In this document: one piece after another, positions 51,850 through 58,990 of the stretch | Layout: every line of letters begins with the position of its first letter | Position numbering within the stretch: position 1 is the stretch's first letter | Source: [Mycobacterium] nativiensis | GTDB taxonomy: Bacteria; Actinomycetota; Actinomycetes; Mycobacteriales; Mycobacteriaceae | Reading direction: 5' to 3' | Assembly: GCF_020172685.1 (NCBI RefSeq) | Contig: NZ_CP083986.1 | Coordinates: forward strand, 4,296,158 to 4,360,157 | DNA length: 64,000 nucleotides | Made by a program: the position numbers and the translations under genes | The notes under the pieces: model-generated | Databases searched by the model: none | What the model was told of the DNA's origin: nothing | What the model saw: the letters and a program-made list of their open reading frames with translations, nothing else

Positions 51850-51880
51850 TTGCCGAATGGCTTACAGTTGGTTTTATAGT
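51850..51880 (+). promoter_or_regulatory. Probable promoter of the third P450 gene
   Basis: TTGCCG (51850-51855) and TTATAG/TATAGT (51874-51880), with an 18-19 base gap, resemble a sigma-A promoter in the 79-base gap before the P450. No GAGAAT-type operator is seen here, so this gene pair may be controlled differently from its neighbours. Confidence 0.45.
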
Positions 51881-51899
51881 CGCGCCCTGAGGAGGTTCG

Positions 51900-53102
51900 A
51901 TGACCAAGGCGGAGCTCATCTTCGACCCGTTCTCCGAAGATTACTTCAATGATCCGTTCGATACGTATCGACGAATGCGCGAGGAAGCCCCGCTTTACTA
52001 CAACGAGGCCGAAGACTTCTACGCGTTGACCCGCCACGAGGATGTGGCAGCCGCCTTCAAAGACTTCGAGACCTACTCGTCGGCCCGCGGCTGCGATCTG
52101 GCGATGGTGCGCTCCGGTGAGCCACCGCAGAAGTCGATCATCTTCATGGATCCACCCGAACACCGGCACCTGCGGAGTCTGCTGAACAAGGCATTCACAC
52201 CGCGTGCGATCCAGGCGCAACGAGACACGATCATCGAACAGGTGGACAGGTATCTGGGTGCGGTCGACCACGACCGGTTCGACGCCGTCCAGGACTTCTC
52301 CGCGCCGTTTCCGGTGGAAGTGATCACCCGGATGGCCGGCGTACCCGACGAGTTCCGGCAGCAGGTGCGGATATGGCTGGACGCATCCCTGCATCGCGAG
52401 CCCGGTCAGTCCGAAATGGACGAAACGGGAATGCAGGCCACCATAGATACCGCGATGTACTACTACGGCCTGGTGCAGGAGCGGCGCGCCAACCCGCAGG
52501 ACGACATGATCAGCAGGCTGATCGCCGCCGAGATTCCCGGCGAAGACGGCAAGATGCGCAGCCTCGACGACATCGAGATCGCCGGCTTCGCAACGCTACT
52601 CGGCGGCGCCGGTGCCGAGACGGTCACCAAGCTGGTCGGTACCGCGGTCGTGACCTTCGCCCGGCGGCCCGAGCAGTGGCGCAAGCTGCTCGACGACCGC
52701 AGCAAGGTTCCCGCCGCCGTGGAAGAACTGCTGCGCTACGAGGGCCCGGTGCAGTACAACGTCCGCTACACCCTCAAAGAGGCGCAGGTGGCCGGCGGGA
52801 CCATCCCCGCGGGCAAGCCGGTGTTCCTGATCGGCGCCGCCGCCAACCGGGATCCGCAGGCATTCACCGACGCGGACACCTTCGACATCGACCGGGATCA
52901 GACCGAGGCGCAACACCTGGGACTGGGATACGGGATCCACAGCTGCCTCGGTGCGGCACTGGCAAGGCTGGAAAGCGCCATCGCATTGGACCGGTTGCTG
53001 GATTTCATGCCCCGCTACGAAGTCGACTGGGACGGGCTGCGACGCGTACACATGCAGAACGTTTCGGGCTACTCCAACGTCCCGGTTCGCGTGATTCGGT
53101 AA
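51900..53102 (+). CDS. Cytochrome P450
   Basis: A 400-aa P450. The I-helix motif GGAGAETVT has Glu240-Thr241 as the acid-alcohol pair. The K-helix ExxR is E276-R279, and the haem loop LGLGYGIHSCLG has the Cys ligand at 349, with Leu in place of the usual Phe at the loop start. AGGAGG lies four bases before ATG 51900. It is followed after five bases by a ferredoxin gene, a standard two-component pairing. Substrate unknown. Confidence 0.95.
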   Translation: MTKAELIFDPFSEDYFNDPFDTYRRMREEAPLYYNEAEDFYALTRHEDVAAAFKDFETYSSARGCDLAMVRSGEPPQKSIIFMDPPEHRHLRSLLNKAFTPRAIQAQRDTIIEQVDRYLGAVDHDRFDAVQDFSAPFPVEVITRMAGVPDEFRQQVRIWLDASLHREPGQSEMDETGMQATIDTAMYYYGLVQERRANPQDDMISRLIAAEIPGEDGKMRSLDDIEIAGFATLLGGAGAETVTKLVGTAVVTFARRPEQWRKLLDDRSKVPAAVEELLRYEGPVQYNVRYTLKEAQVAGGTIPAGKPVFLIGAAANRDPQAFTDADTFDIDRDQTEAQHLGLGYGIHSCLGAALARLESAIALDRLLDFMPRYEVDWDGLRRVHMQNVSGYSNVPVRVIR

Positions 53103-53107
53103 GGCAG

Positions 53108-53317
53108 ATGACCAAGCGGAAAGTCGTCGTCGATTACGGGCTGTGCGAGGCCAATGCGATCTGCATGGGCATCAATCCGGAGATCTTCGACCTCGACGAC
53201 GAGGATCAGCTGCACATCCTCGCCCCCGATGTCACGCCGCAGACCCAACGCGACATCAGCGAAGCGGTCCGCCGGTGTCCGCGGCAGGCCTTGTCGATCG
53301 TCGAGAGCGACGACTAA
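53108..53317 (+). CDS. P450-partner ferredoxin with Asn at the variable cluster position
   Basis: A 69-aa ferredoxin. Ligands are C13, C19 and C57-Pro, and the variable position is Asn16 (CEANAIC). It directly follows the P450 with a five-base gap. Its TAA stop overlaps the stop of the convergent DUF1330 gene by four bases, leaving no room for a terminator between the two operons. Confidence 0.92.
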   Translation: MTKRKVVVDYGLCEANAICMGINPEIFDLDDEDQLHILAPDVTPQTQRDISEAVRRCPRQALSIVESDD

Positions 53318-53622
53318 CGCGCCGGGAACCCGGACAGAATCACCGCGTTGCAGTCGGCGGCGGCCTGCCGCAGCTTCACCGCCTCCTGGTAGCCCTCGGA
53401 GCGATACCAGGCACGGGCGGCTTCCACGGACTCGAATTCCAGGACGACGGTTTGATTTCCGTGCCACTCGCCTTCCAGCAGCTCATGCTGGGTTTCGACG
53501 GCCAGGATCGTCGCGCCGCCGGACGCCATCGTCGGCCCGGCAGCCTTGCCGTAGGCGGCCATGCCGGCCGGGTCGTTGATCGCCTCGGTCAGAATGACAT
53601 ATCCCTTGGGCGCGTTGGCCAT
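53314..53622 (-). CDS. DUF1330 family protein
   Basis: A 102-aa protein from ATG 53622. It has KGYVILTEAINDPAGMAAYGKAA at residues 5-27, VVLEFESVEAARAWYRSEGYQ and a C-terminal AVILSGF, the typical DUF1330 pattern with a dimeric ferredoxin-like alpha/beta-barrel fold. These stand beside oxygenases in many catabolic clusters; function is uncertain. It is the last gene of the leftward P450-ferredoxin-DUF1330 operon, and its ATG overlaps the ferredoxin stop (TGATG). Confidence 0.88.
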   Translation of the reverse strand: MANAPKGYVILTEAINDPAGMAAYGKAAGPTMASGGATILAVETQHELLEGEWHGNQTVVLEFESVEAARAWYRSEGYQEAVKLRQAAADCNAVILSGFPAR

Positions 53623-53834
53623 CAGCTCTCCTCGGTGGGTGCGTTGGTGACATCGTCGATGGCGTGTTCGGGGCACTGCTTGATGGCATCGCGAACCGCG
53701 TCCTCGAACTGGGGCGGCACCTCATCAACGGTGACCTCCGAATACCCGTCCGCGTTGATGGCGAACACCTCGGGGCAGATCGTGGTGCAGATGCCATGCC
53801 CGGCACAGCGATCCGGGTCGACCCAGGCCTTCAT
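53622..53834 (-). CDS. P450-partner ferredoxin (His variant)
   Basis: A 70-aa ferredoxin starting MKAWVDPDRCAGHGIC. Ligands are C10, C16 and C54-Pro, with His13 at the variable position. An extra Cys20 follows (TTICPEVF). It overlaps the upstream P450 by four bases and the downstream DUF1330 gene by one, so it is translationally coupled and most likely serves that P450. Confidence 0.92.
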   Translation of the reverse strand: MKAWVDPDRCAGHGICTTICPEVFAINADGYSEVTVDEVPPQFEDAVRDAIKQCPEHAIDDVTNAPTEES

Positions 53835-55129
53835 CGCGCCCCTTCCCCGGCCGCAGTGAACTCCAGATTGAGTTCGATCAGCCCACGCAGGATATAAGTC
53901 GGTATGTAGCGGAACCGGCGGGCGCCGGCAGCACCGTGCGACTCCTGCGAGATGGTGATCTGCGACGTGCGATCCAGCAGGCGCTCGATCGCGATCCGGG
54001 TTTCGGCCCGAGCCAGTGGCGATCCGGGGCAGCTGTGGATACCCCGCCCGAAGGTGATGTGCTGGCGCGCATTGGTCCGCGCGGGGTCGAAGGTGTCGGG
54101 GTCGGTGAACCGGCGCGGGTCGCGGTTGGCTCCCGCGCTGAGCACCATCAGCGTCGTGCCGGCCGGGATTGCGACACCGCCGATCTCGGTGTCGAACCGA
54201 GCGAGCCGGAAGTCGCCCTTGACCGGGCTCTCGAAACGCAGCACCTCTTCGATGAAGTTCGGGATCATGCTGCGGTCTGCGCGCAGGCGCTGCTGGATGT
54301 CGGGCCGCTCCCCCAGGATCTTCAGCGCGGAACCCAACAGCCGCACGGTGGTCTCCTGCCCGGCCGAATAGACATTGGTGGCCACCCGGGCCACGTCCAT
54401 CGGCTCGGGAATCGAGCCGTCCGGGAAGGTCGCCTCGGCCATTCCGCTGAGCACGTCGCCGCGCGGCGTGGCGCGACGGTCGGTGATGTAGTCGGCGAAC
54501 TTGGCGTAGAGGAACTCCAGCGGGCTGTGCGCCAGAGCTTTCGCGTCGGTGCTGCCGATGCCGCCGCCGACGTTGTGGTGCATGTTGTTGACGAAGTCGT
54601 TGCGGTCTTCGTCGGGGACACCGAGCAGGTCGGCGATCACCAAAAGCGTGAAGGGCGAGGCGAATCCGCTAATGAACTCACCGGAGCCCGGCGCGAGGTA
54701 GTCGTCGAGCACCTGATCGGCGAGCTCCCACATGGCGTCTTCGTTCTCCTTGAGACGCTTGGGGGTGATCAGCCGCATCAGCAGCGCGCGATGGTTGGTG
54801 TGGGTGGGCGGGTCGAGGGTCGGCAGCTGATCGCTGAACGGCAGTTCGTCGCGGTGCTTGTCGATCAGGCCCGCCACCGTCTCGCCGCCCAGGTCGCCGT
54901 CGAGCGGCACCGGGAATCCAGGGAAAGGGCCGGTCACCGCGATGCAGGAGGAGAACGTCTCGGCGTCGCCGGCCACCGCGCACGCCTCATCCCAACCGGT
55001 CACCATCATCACGCCGTGATGCGGTTCCCGGGTGATCGGCGACCGCTCCCACAGGGCACGCAGATAGGGGTACGGGTCGTCGACCACGCCCTGGTCGGTA
55101 AAGAAATCGATCACATCCGGATCCGTCAC
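53831..55129 (-). CDS. Cytochrome P450
   Basis: A 432-aa P450 from GTG 55129 (MTDPDVIDFFTD); the frame opens at TTG 55168, but GAGG precedes the GTG and homologous enzymes begin there. The I-helix is AGQETT (256-261), ExxR is E295-R298, and the haem loop is FGRGIHSCPGSPLAR with Cys367. Pro after the Cys-containing loop and the PFPGFPVPLDGD insertion are distinctive; family assignment needs alignment. First gene of its operon, under operator site 4. Confidence 0.94.
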   Translation of the reverse strand: MTDPDVIDFFTDQGVVDDPYPYLRALWERSPITREPHHGVMMVTGWDEACAVAGDAETFSSCIAVTGPFPGFPVPLDGDLGGETVAGLIDKHRDELPFSDQLPTLDPPTHTNHRALLMRLITPKRLKENEDAMWELADQVLDDYLAPGSGEFISGFASPFTLLVIADLLGVPDEDRNDFVNNMHHNVGGGIGSTDAKALAHSPLEFLYAKFADYITDRRATPRGDVLSGMAEATFPDGSIPEPMDVARVATNVYSAGQETTVRLLGSALKILGERPDIQQRLRADRSMIPNFIEEVLRFESPVKGDFRLARFDTEIGGVAIPAGTTLMVLSAGANRDPRRFTDPDTFDPARTNARQHITFGRGIHSCPGSPLARAETRIAIERLLDRTSQITISQESHGAAGARRFRYIPTYILRGLIELNLEFTAAGEGAR

Positions 55130-55171
55130 GACCCGCCTCGCTCTCTGGCATGCATGTATTGCTCTCAAAGA

Positions 55172-55188
55172 TGAGAATGCAATTCTCT
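55172..55188. promoter_or_regulatory. YGAGAAT-N3-ATTCTCR operator, site 4
   Basis: TGAGAAT-GCA-ATTCTCT, one end base off the perfect palindrome, 42 bases upstream of the P450 GTG at 55129. It is in the 137-base gap between the P450 and the tail of the amidohydrolase gene, so it can only serve the P450-ferredoxin-DUF1330 operon. Confidence 0.75.
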
Positions 55189-55266
55189 ACCATGGACAGA
55201 CTTCCATACGCCCCAAGGCACGTCAACGCCGACGCGTCACCAATGCGGCATGGACCGCCGCGCCGC

Positions 55267-56547
55267 TCAGCTGTTGGCCCGGGCGGCCTCGGTCAGCGCA
55301 TTCGCCTGACGCTGGCCCTCCTTGTGGTGACTCAGCGCCCGAATCGAGACGTCGTGCCCCTGCGCGGCGGCCCGCAACGCACCGACCGTCGCCTGCTCGC
55401 GGGGAATGTGGGCGAACGGGTCGAAGGAGTACCAGCGCATCGCGTTCTCGTGGGTCATCTTGTTGATGTCACCGTCGGAGACGTTATTGGCGGTCAACAC
55501 CTCCCACAGCTCCTCGGGCGCTCCCGGCCACATCGAGTCACTGTGTGGATAGTCGGCCTCCCAGGCGATGTTGTCGATACCGATGTCGTGCCGCAGGTTC
55601 ACTCCGACCGGATCGGAGATGAAACAGGTCAAGAAGTGCTCCCGGAACACCTCGGACGGGACCTTGCCGCCGAAGTCCTGGCCGGTCCACGTCGAGTGCA
55701 TCTCGTAGGTCCGGTCCGCGCGCTCCAGGAAGTACGGGATCCACCCGGTGCCACCCTCGGACAGCGCGATCTTGAGATCGGGGTACCGCTTGATCGGCCG
55801 AGACCACAGCAGGTCCGCGGCGGCCTGCACGATATTCATCGGCTGAAGGGTGATCATCACATCCATCGGCGCGTCGGGTGCGGTGATGACCAGCTTCCCG
55901 GACGACCCGATATGCACGTTGAGCACCATGTCGTTGTCGCACAGTGCCTGCCACAACGGATCCCAGTACTCGTTGTGGAAGCTCGGGTAGCCCATCGCGG
56001 CCGGGTTCTCGGTGAACGTCAGTGCGTGCACCCCCTTCTTCGCGACCCGCCGCACCTCGTCCGCGCACTTCTGGGCGTCCCAGATCACCGGCAGCGCCAT
56101 CGGAATGAAGCGTCCGGGGTATGCCCCACACCATTCGTCGATGTGCCAGTCGTTGTAGGCCTGCACCAGTGCCACCGAGAAGTCCGGGTCGTCGGTGGCG
56201 AACAGGCGTCCGGCGAAACCGGGGAAGGACGGGAAGCAGATCGATCCGAGGATGCCGCCGGCGTTCATGTCTTTGACGCGCTCGTCGACGTTGTAACAGC
56301 CCGGACGAATCTCATCGAGGCCCTGCGGTTCCAGGCCGTACTCCTCCTTCGGGCGTCCGGCGACCGCGTTGAGCGCCACGTTGGGGATCACCACGTCGCG
56401 GAACTGCCAGCTGTCCGAACCGTCCGGGTTGTGCACCAGGCGCGGCGCGTCATCGAGGTACTTGCGCGGCAGATGATTGGCGAACATGTCGGGCGGCTCG
56501 ACGATGTGGTCATCGACGCTGACCAGGATCATGTCGTCCTTGTTCAC
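55267..56547 (-). CDS. Amidohydrolase-2 family metal-dependent hydrolase
   Basis: A 426-aa TIM-barrel hydrolase. It has MILVSVDDHIVEPPDMF as the N-terminal metal motif, VLNVHIGSSGK, LKIALSEGGTGWIPYF and WEADYPHSDSMWP with the catalytic Asp. GTG 56547 is chosen because GGAG lies eight bases upstream. The frame is open to 56616, where a tandem repeat supplies extra ATG codons. It is the type often annotated as a ring-cleavage-associated amidohydrolase in mycobacteria. Monocistronic, between two operators. Confidence 0.9.
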   Translation of the reverse strand: MNKDDMILVSVDDHIVEPPDMFANHLPRKYLDDAPRLVHNPDGSDSWQFRDVVIPNVALNAVAGRPKEEYGLEPQGLDEIRPGCYNVDERVKDMNAGGILGSICFPSFPGFAGRLFATDDPDFSVALVQAYNDWHIDEWCGAYPGRFIPMALPVIWDAQKCADEVRRVAKKGVHALTFTENPAAMGYPSFHNEYWDPLWQALCDNDMVLNVHIGSSGKLVITAPDAPMDVMITLQPMNIVQAAADLLWSRPIKRYPDLKIALSEGGTGWIPYFLERADRTYEMHSTWTGQDFGGKVPSEVFREHFLTCFISDPVGVNLRHDIGIDNIAWEADYPHSDSMWPGAPEELWEVLTANNVSDGDINKMTHENAMRWYSFDPFAHIPREQATVGALRAAAQGHDVSIRALSHHKEGQRQANALTEAARANS

Positions 56548-56597
56548 GGCCTTCTCCGATCCGGGCCGGCACTGCGGGGGCGGGCCCAACGACGTTT

Positions 56598-56631
56598 GAC
56601 ATGCGGCGTTAGACATGCGGCGTCTGACATG
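56598..56631. repeat. 14-bp tandem repeat, about 2.4 copies
   Basis: Units GACATGCGGCGTTA (56598-56611) and GACATGCGGCGTCT (56612-56625), then a partial GACATG (56626-56631). It lies in the leader of the amidohydrolase gene. Each copy gives an ATG codon on the minus strand, so repeat-number changes could alter the leader. Confidence 0.8.
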
Positions 56632-56646
56632 AAAACTATCTTCTCG
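56630..56646. promoter_or_regulatory. Degenerate GAGAAT-type operator before the amidohydrolase gene
   Basis: TGAAAAC-TAT-CTTCTCG matches 9 of the 12 core bases of the GAGAAT-N3-ATTCTC operator. It is 82 bases upstream of the amidohydrolase start at 56547. Position and orientation fit, but the match is weak. Confidence 0.4.
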
Positions 56647-56761
56647 CTTTCAGCGAATCAACATTCTGGCACTCCCGACGGCCCGGGTCGTCCGATACAC
56701 CGTCGGCGACACCGGGCCACGCCCCGGCATAAACGGTTCTAGCTGCAAGAACGACCGAGTG

Positions 56762-56799
56762 TTGACCAATCGGGCAAAACATGGAAATCTATTGGTCAA
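56762..56799. promoter_or_regulatory. Inverted repeat TTGACCAAT-N20-ATTGGTCAA
   Basis: Two perfect 9-base arms (56762-56770 and 56791-56799) separated by 20 bases, just left of operator site 5 in the divergent gap. The arms are AT-richer than their surroundings. They could be a second regulator's site or the stem of an RNA structure; no match to a known motif is claimed. Confidence 0.5.
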
Positions 56800-56802
56800 A
56801 TA

Positions 56803-56819
56803 TGAGAACGGGATTCTCA
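56803..56819. promoter_or_regulatory. YGAGAAT-N3-ATTCTCR operator, site 5
   Basis: TGAGAAC-GGG-ATTCTCA, with ATGAGAA/TTCTCAT symmetry extending to 56802-56820. It lies 16 bases upstream of the carboxymuconolactone-decarboxylase-like ATG, immediately before its ribosome site, and heads the seven-gene Rieske oxygenase operon. Confidence 0.75.
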
Positions 56820-56835
56820 TGCCGAGGAGGAACAG

Positions 56836-57381
56836 ATGCGCCTGACGCCGCTGACGGAGTCCCAGTGGGACGACGAGGAGGTGCAGCGCGCCCTCGCCCA
56901 GGTGTTGACCGCGGACCGGCGCAACCCCCGCGGCGCCGGCAGCGCAATGACCATGCTGGCCCACCACCCGAAGCTGGCCCGGGTATTTCTCAAGTTCAAC
57001 GTCGAACTCCTGTACCGCGGGACGCTCCCCGGACATCTGCGCGAACTCGCGATCCTGCGGACCGCCCACCGCCGCGCCTGCGAATACGAGTGGGCTCACC
57101 ACGTGACGATGGGCTTACAAGCCGGCCTCACCGACTCCGACATCGAGGACCTGCAGCACGGCGCCGGCCGCGACGAGCTGCACCAGGCCGTCCTCAACGC
57201 CTCCGACGAACTCGACCAAGAGTCCCGGCTCTCGCCGGCCACCGAGGCGATCCTCACCAAACACCTGGACGAGCACCAGCTGATGGAACTCGTCTTCACG
57301 GTCGGCTGCTACTGCATGTTGGCCATGGCCTTCAACACTTTTGGCGTCGAACTCGATCAGAAACCCGAATCAGGGAGGTAA
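56836..57381 (+). CDS. Carboxymuconolactone decarboxylase / AhpD-like protein
   Basis: A 181-aa all-helical protein of the CMD family. It contains LPGHLRELAILRTAHRRACEYEWAHH at residues 65-90, the conserved CMD helix pair. The AhpD CxxC peroxidase pair is reduced to a single Cys (RACEYEW), which favours a non-peroxidase role. The second half repeats the helical pattern (LVFTVGCYCMLAMAFN). AGGAGG lies upstream of ATG 56836. First gene of the operon with the Rieske oxygenase. Exact reaction unknown. Confidence 0.85.
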   Translation: MRLTPLTESQWDDEEVQRALAQVLTADRRNPRGAGSAMTMLAHHPKLARVFLKFNVELLYRGTLPGHLRELAILRTAHRRACEYEWAHHVTMGLQAGLTDSDIEDLQHGAGRDELHQAVLNASDELDQESRLSPATEAILTKHLDEHQLMELVFTVGCYCMLAMAFNTFGVELDQKPESGR

Positions 57382-57385
57382 TTCC

Positions 57386-58681
57386 GTGGCACATTTCCCC
57401 AAGCCCGCAGCAGGAAGCTGGACGCAGGCCTATCCCGAGCTCGGCACCGAGCCGGTCGATTACACCGATTCGTACGATCCGCAGCACTACGCCGACGAGC
57501 AGGAGGCCATCTTCAAACGCACCTGGCTCAACGTCGGGCGCGTCGAGCGGCTGCCCAAGACCGGCAGCTACTTCACCCGTGAACTGCCCTCGGTGTGCAA
57601 GGGCACCTCGATCATCGTCGTCAAGGGCAAAGACGGTGTGGTGCGGGCGTTCCACAACATCTGCCGGCACCGCGGAAACAAGCTGGTGTGGAACGACTTC
57701 CCGAACGAGGAGACCGAAGGCACCTGCCGCCAGTTCACCTGCAAGTACCACGCCTGGCGCTACAGCCTGGACGGCGATCTCACCTTCATCCAGCAGGAGG
57801 GCGAGTTCTTCGACGTCGACAAGAGCCAGTACGGGCTGGTGCCGGTGCGCTGTGAGGTGTGGGAAGGCTTCATCTTCGTCAACTTCGACGACAACGCCGG
57901 GCCGCTCAACGACTACTTGGGATCTTTGGCCAAGGGCATGGAGGGCTACCCGTTCGGCGAGATGACCGAGGTCTACTCCTACAAGTCTGACATCGGCAGC
58001 AACTGGAAGCTGTTCCTCGACGCGTTCGTGGAGTTCTACCACGCGCCGATCCTGCACCAGGGCCAGTACACCAAGGAAGAAGCCGCCAAGATCCAGAAAT
58101 TCGGCTACGAAGCGCTGCATTACGAGCTGGCCGGACCGCACAGCCTGCAATCAACGTGGGGTGGTCAGTCCCCGCCGGCCGACCTCAACATGGTCAAGCC
58201 GTTGGACCGGGTGCTGCGCAGCGGACTGTTCGGCCCCTGGGACAAACCGGATCTCATTGCCGACCTCAAGGAACTGCCGCCGTCGGTGAACATCAAGCGA
58301 GTGCCGCAGTGGGGCATCGACTCGTTCGTGTTCTTCCCCAATTTCATGATTCTGATCTGGGAGCCGGGCTGGTACCTGACCTACCAGTACTGGCCGACGG
58401 CTGCCGACAGGCACACCTTCGAAGCGAGCCTGTACTTCGTGCCGCCGCGCAATGCCCGGGAGCGTTTGGCCCAGGAACTGGCCGCGGTGACCTTCAAGGA
58501 GTACGCGCTGCAGGACGCCAACACCCTGGAAGCAACCCAGACCATGATCCGTACGAAGGTCGTCGATGCCTTCCTGTTGTGCGACCAGGAGATCCTGATT
58601 CGACACCTGCACAAGACCGCCCGTGACTACGTTTCCGACTACAAGAAGACCAAGGAGAACGCCAATGGCGCTACCGTCTGA
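57386..58681 (+). CDS. Rieske non-haem iron oxygenase, large (alpha) subunit
   Basis: A 431-aa ring-hydroxylating oxygenase alpha subunit. The Rieske domain is at about 45-165, with C93 and H95 (NICRHRGNKL) and C119 and H122 (CKYHAWRYSLDG). In the catalytic domain H219 and H224 (EFYHAPILH) bind mononuclear iron. The electron-transfer bridging acid three residues before the first His is Glu216 instead of the usual Asp. GTG 57386 has GGAGG eight bases upstream. It needs external electrons, probably from one of the island's ferredoxins. It is followed by an overlapping small gene rather than a recognisable beta subunit. Confidence 0.94.
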   Translation: MAHFPKPAAGSWTQAYPELGTEPVDYTDSYDPQHYADEQEAIFKRTWLNVGRVERLPKTGSYFTRELPSVCKGTSIIVVKGKDGVVRAFHNICRHRGNKLVWNDFPNEETEGTCRQFTCKYHAWRYSLDGDLTFIQQEGEFFDVDKSQYGLVPVRCEVWEGFIFVNFDDNAGPLNDYLGSLAKGMEGYPFGEMTEVYSYKSDIGSNWKLFLDAFVEFYHAPILHQGQYTKEEAAKIQKFGYEALHYELAGPHSLQSTWGGQSPPADLNMVKPLDRVLRSGLFGPWDKPDLIADLKELPPSVNIKRVPQWGIDSFVFFPNFMILIWEPGWYLTYQYWPTAADRHTFEASLYFVPPRNARERLAQELAAVTFKEYALQDANTLEATQTMIRTKVVDAFLLCDQEILIRHLHKTARDYVSDYKKTKENANGATV

Positions 58682-58988
58682 CTTCGCCGACCTGGCGCCC
58701 TACGCCGACTGGGATCTGGCCACCGAGCCCGAGCGCTACGCCAAGCGGCTGGCCTCCACCATGGGCGAGATGCAGCAGTTCTACGACGTCGCGTTCGCGC
58801 GACTGGAGGACGCCATCACCTACCTGGACAAGTTCGACCTGAATGATCTGCCCGATGATGCCCGCTCGCTGATGCACGTCATGCAGTCTTTGGTGATGGT
58901 GTCATTCCCGATCGAGGCCTGGAAGCAGGCCCGCGTCCCGGACAGCGGCGCGGCCTGGATCGACTGCATCAGGGAACCGGTCGTCTAA
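58665..58988 (+). CDS. Small protein of unknown function, coupled to the Rieske oxygenase
   Basis: A 107-aa protein from ATG 58665, preceded by AAGGAG at seven bases and overlapping the oxygenase gene by 17 bases. It is predicted mostly helical (MGEMQQFYDVAFARLEDAITYLDKFD; LMHVMQSLVMVSFPIEAWKQARV). It has one Cys near the C-terminus and no signal peptide. Tight coupling suggests a partner or accessory subunit of the oxygenase. I do not recognise a family. Confidence 0.8.
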   Translation: MALPSDFADLAPYADWDLATEPERYAKRLASTMGEMQQFYDVAFARLEDAITYLDKFDLNDLPDDARSLMHVMQSLVMVSFPIEAWKQARVPDSGAAWIDCIREPVV

Positions 58989-58990
58989 CA

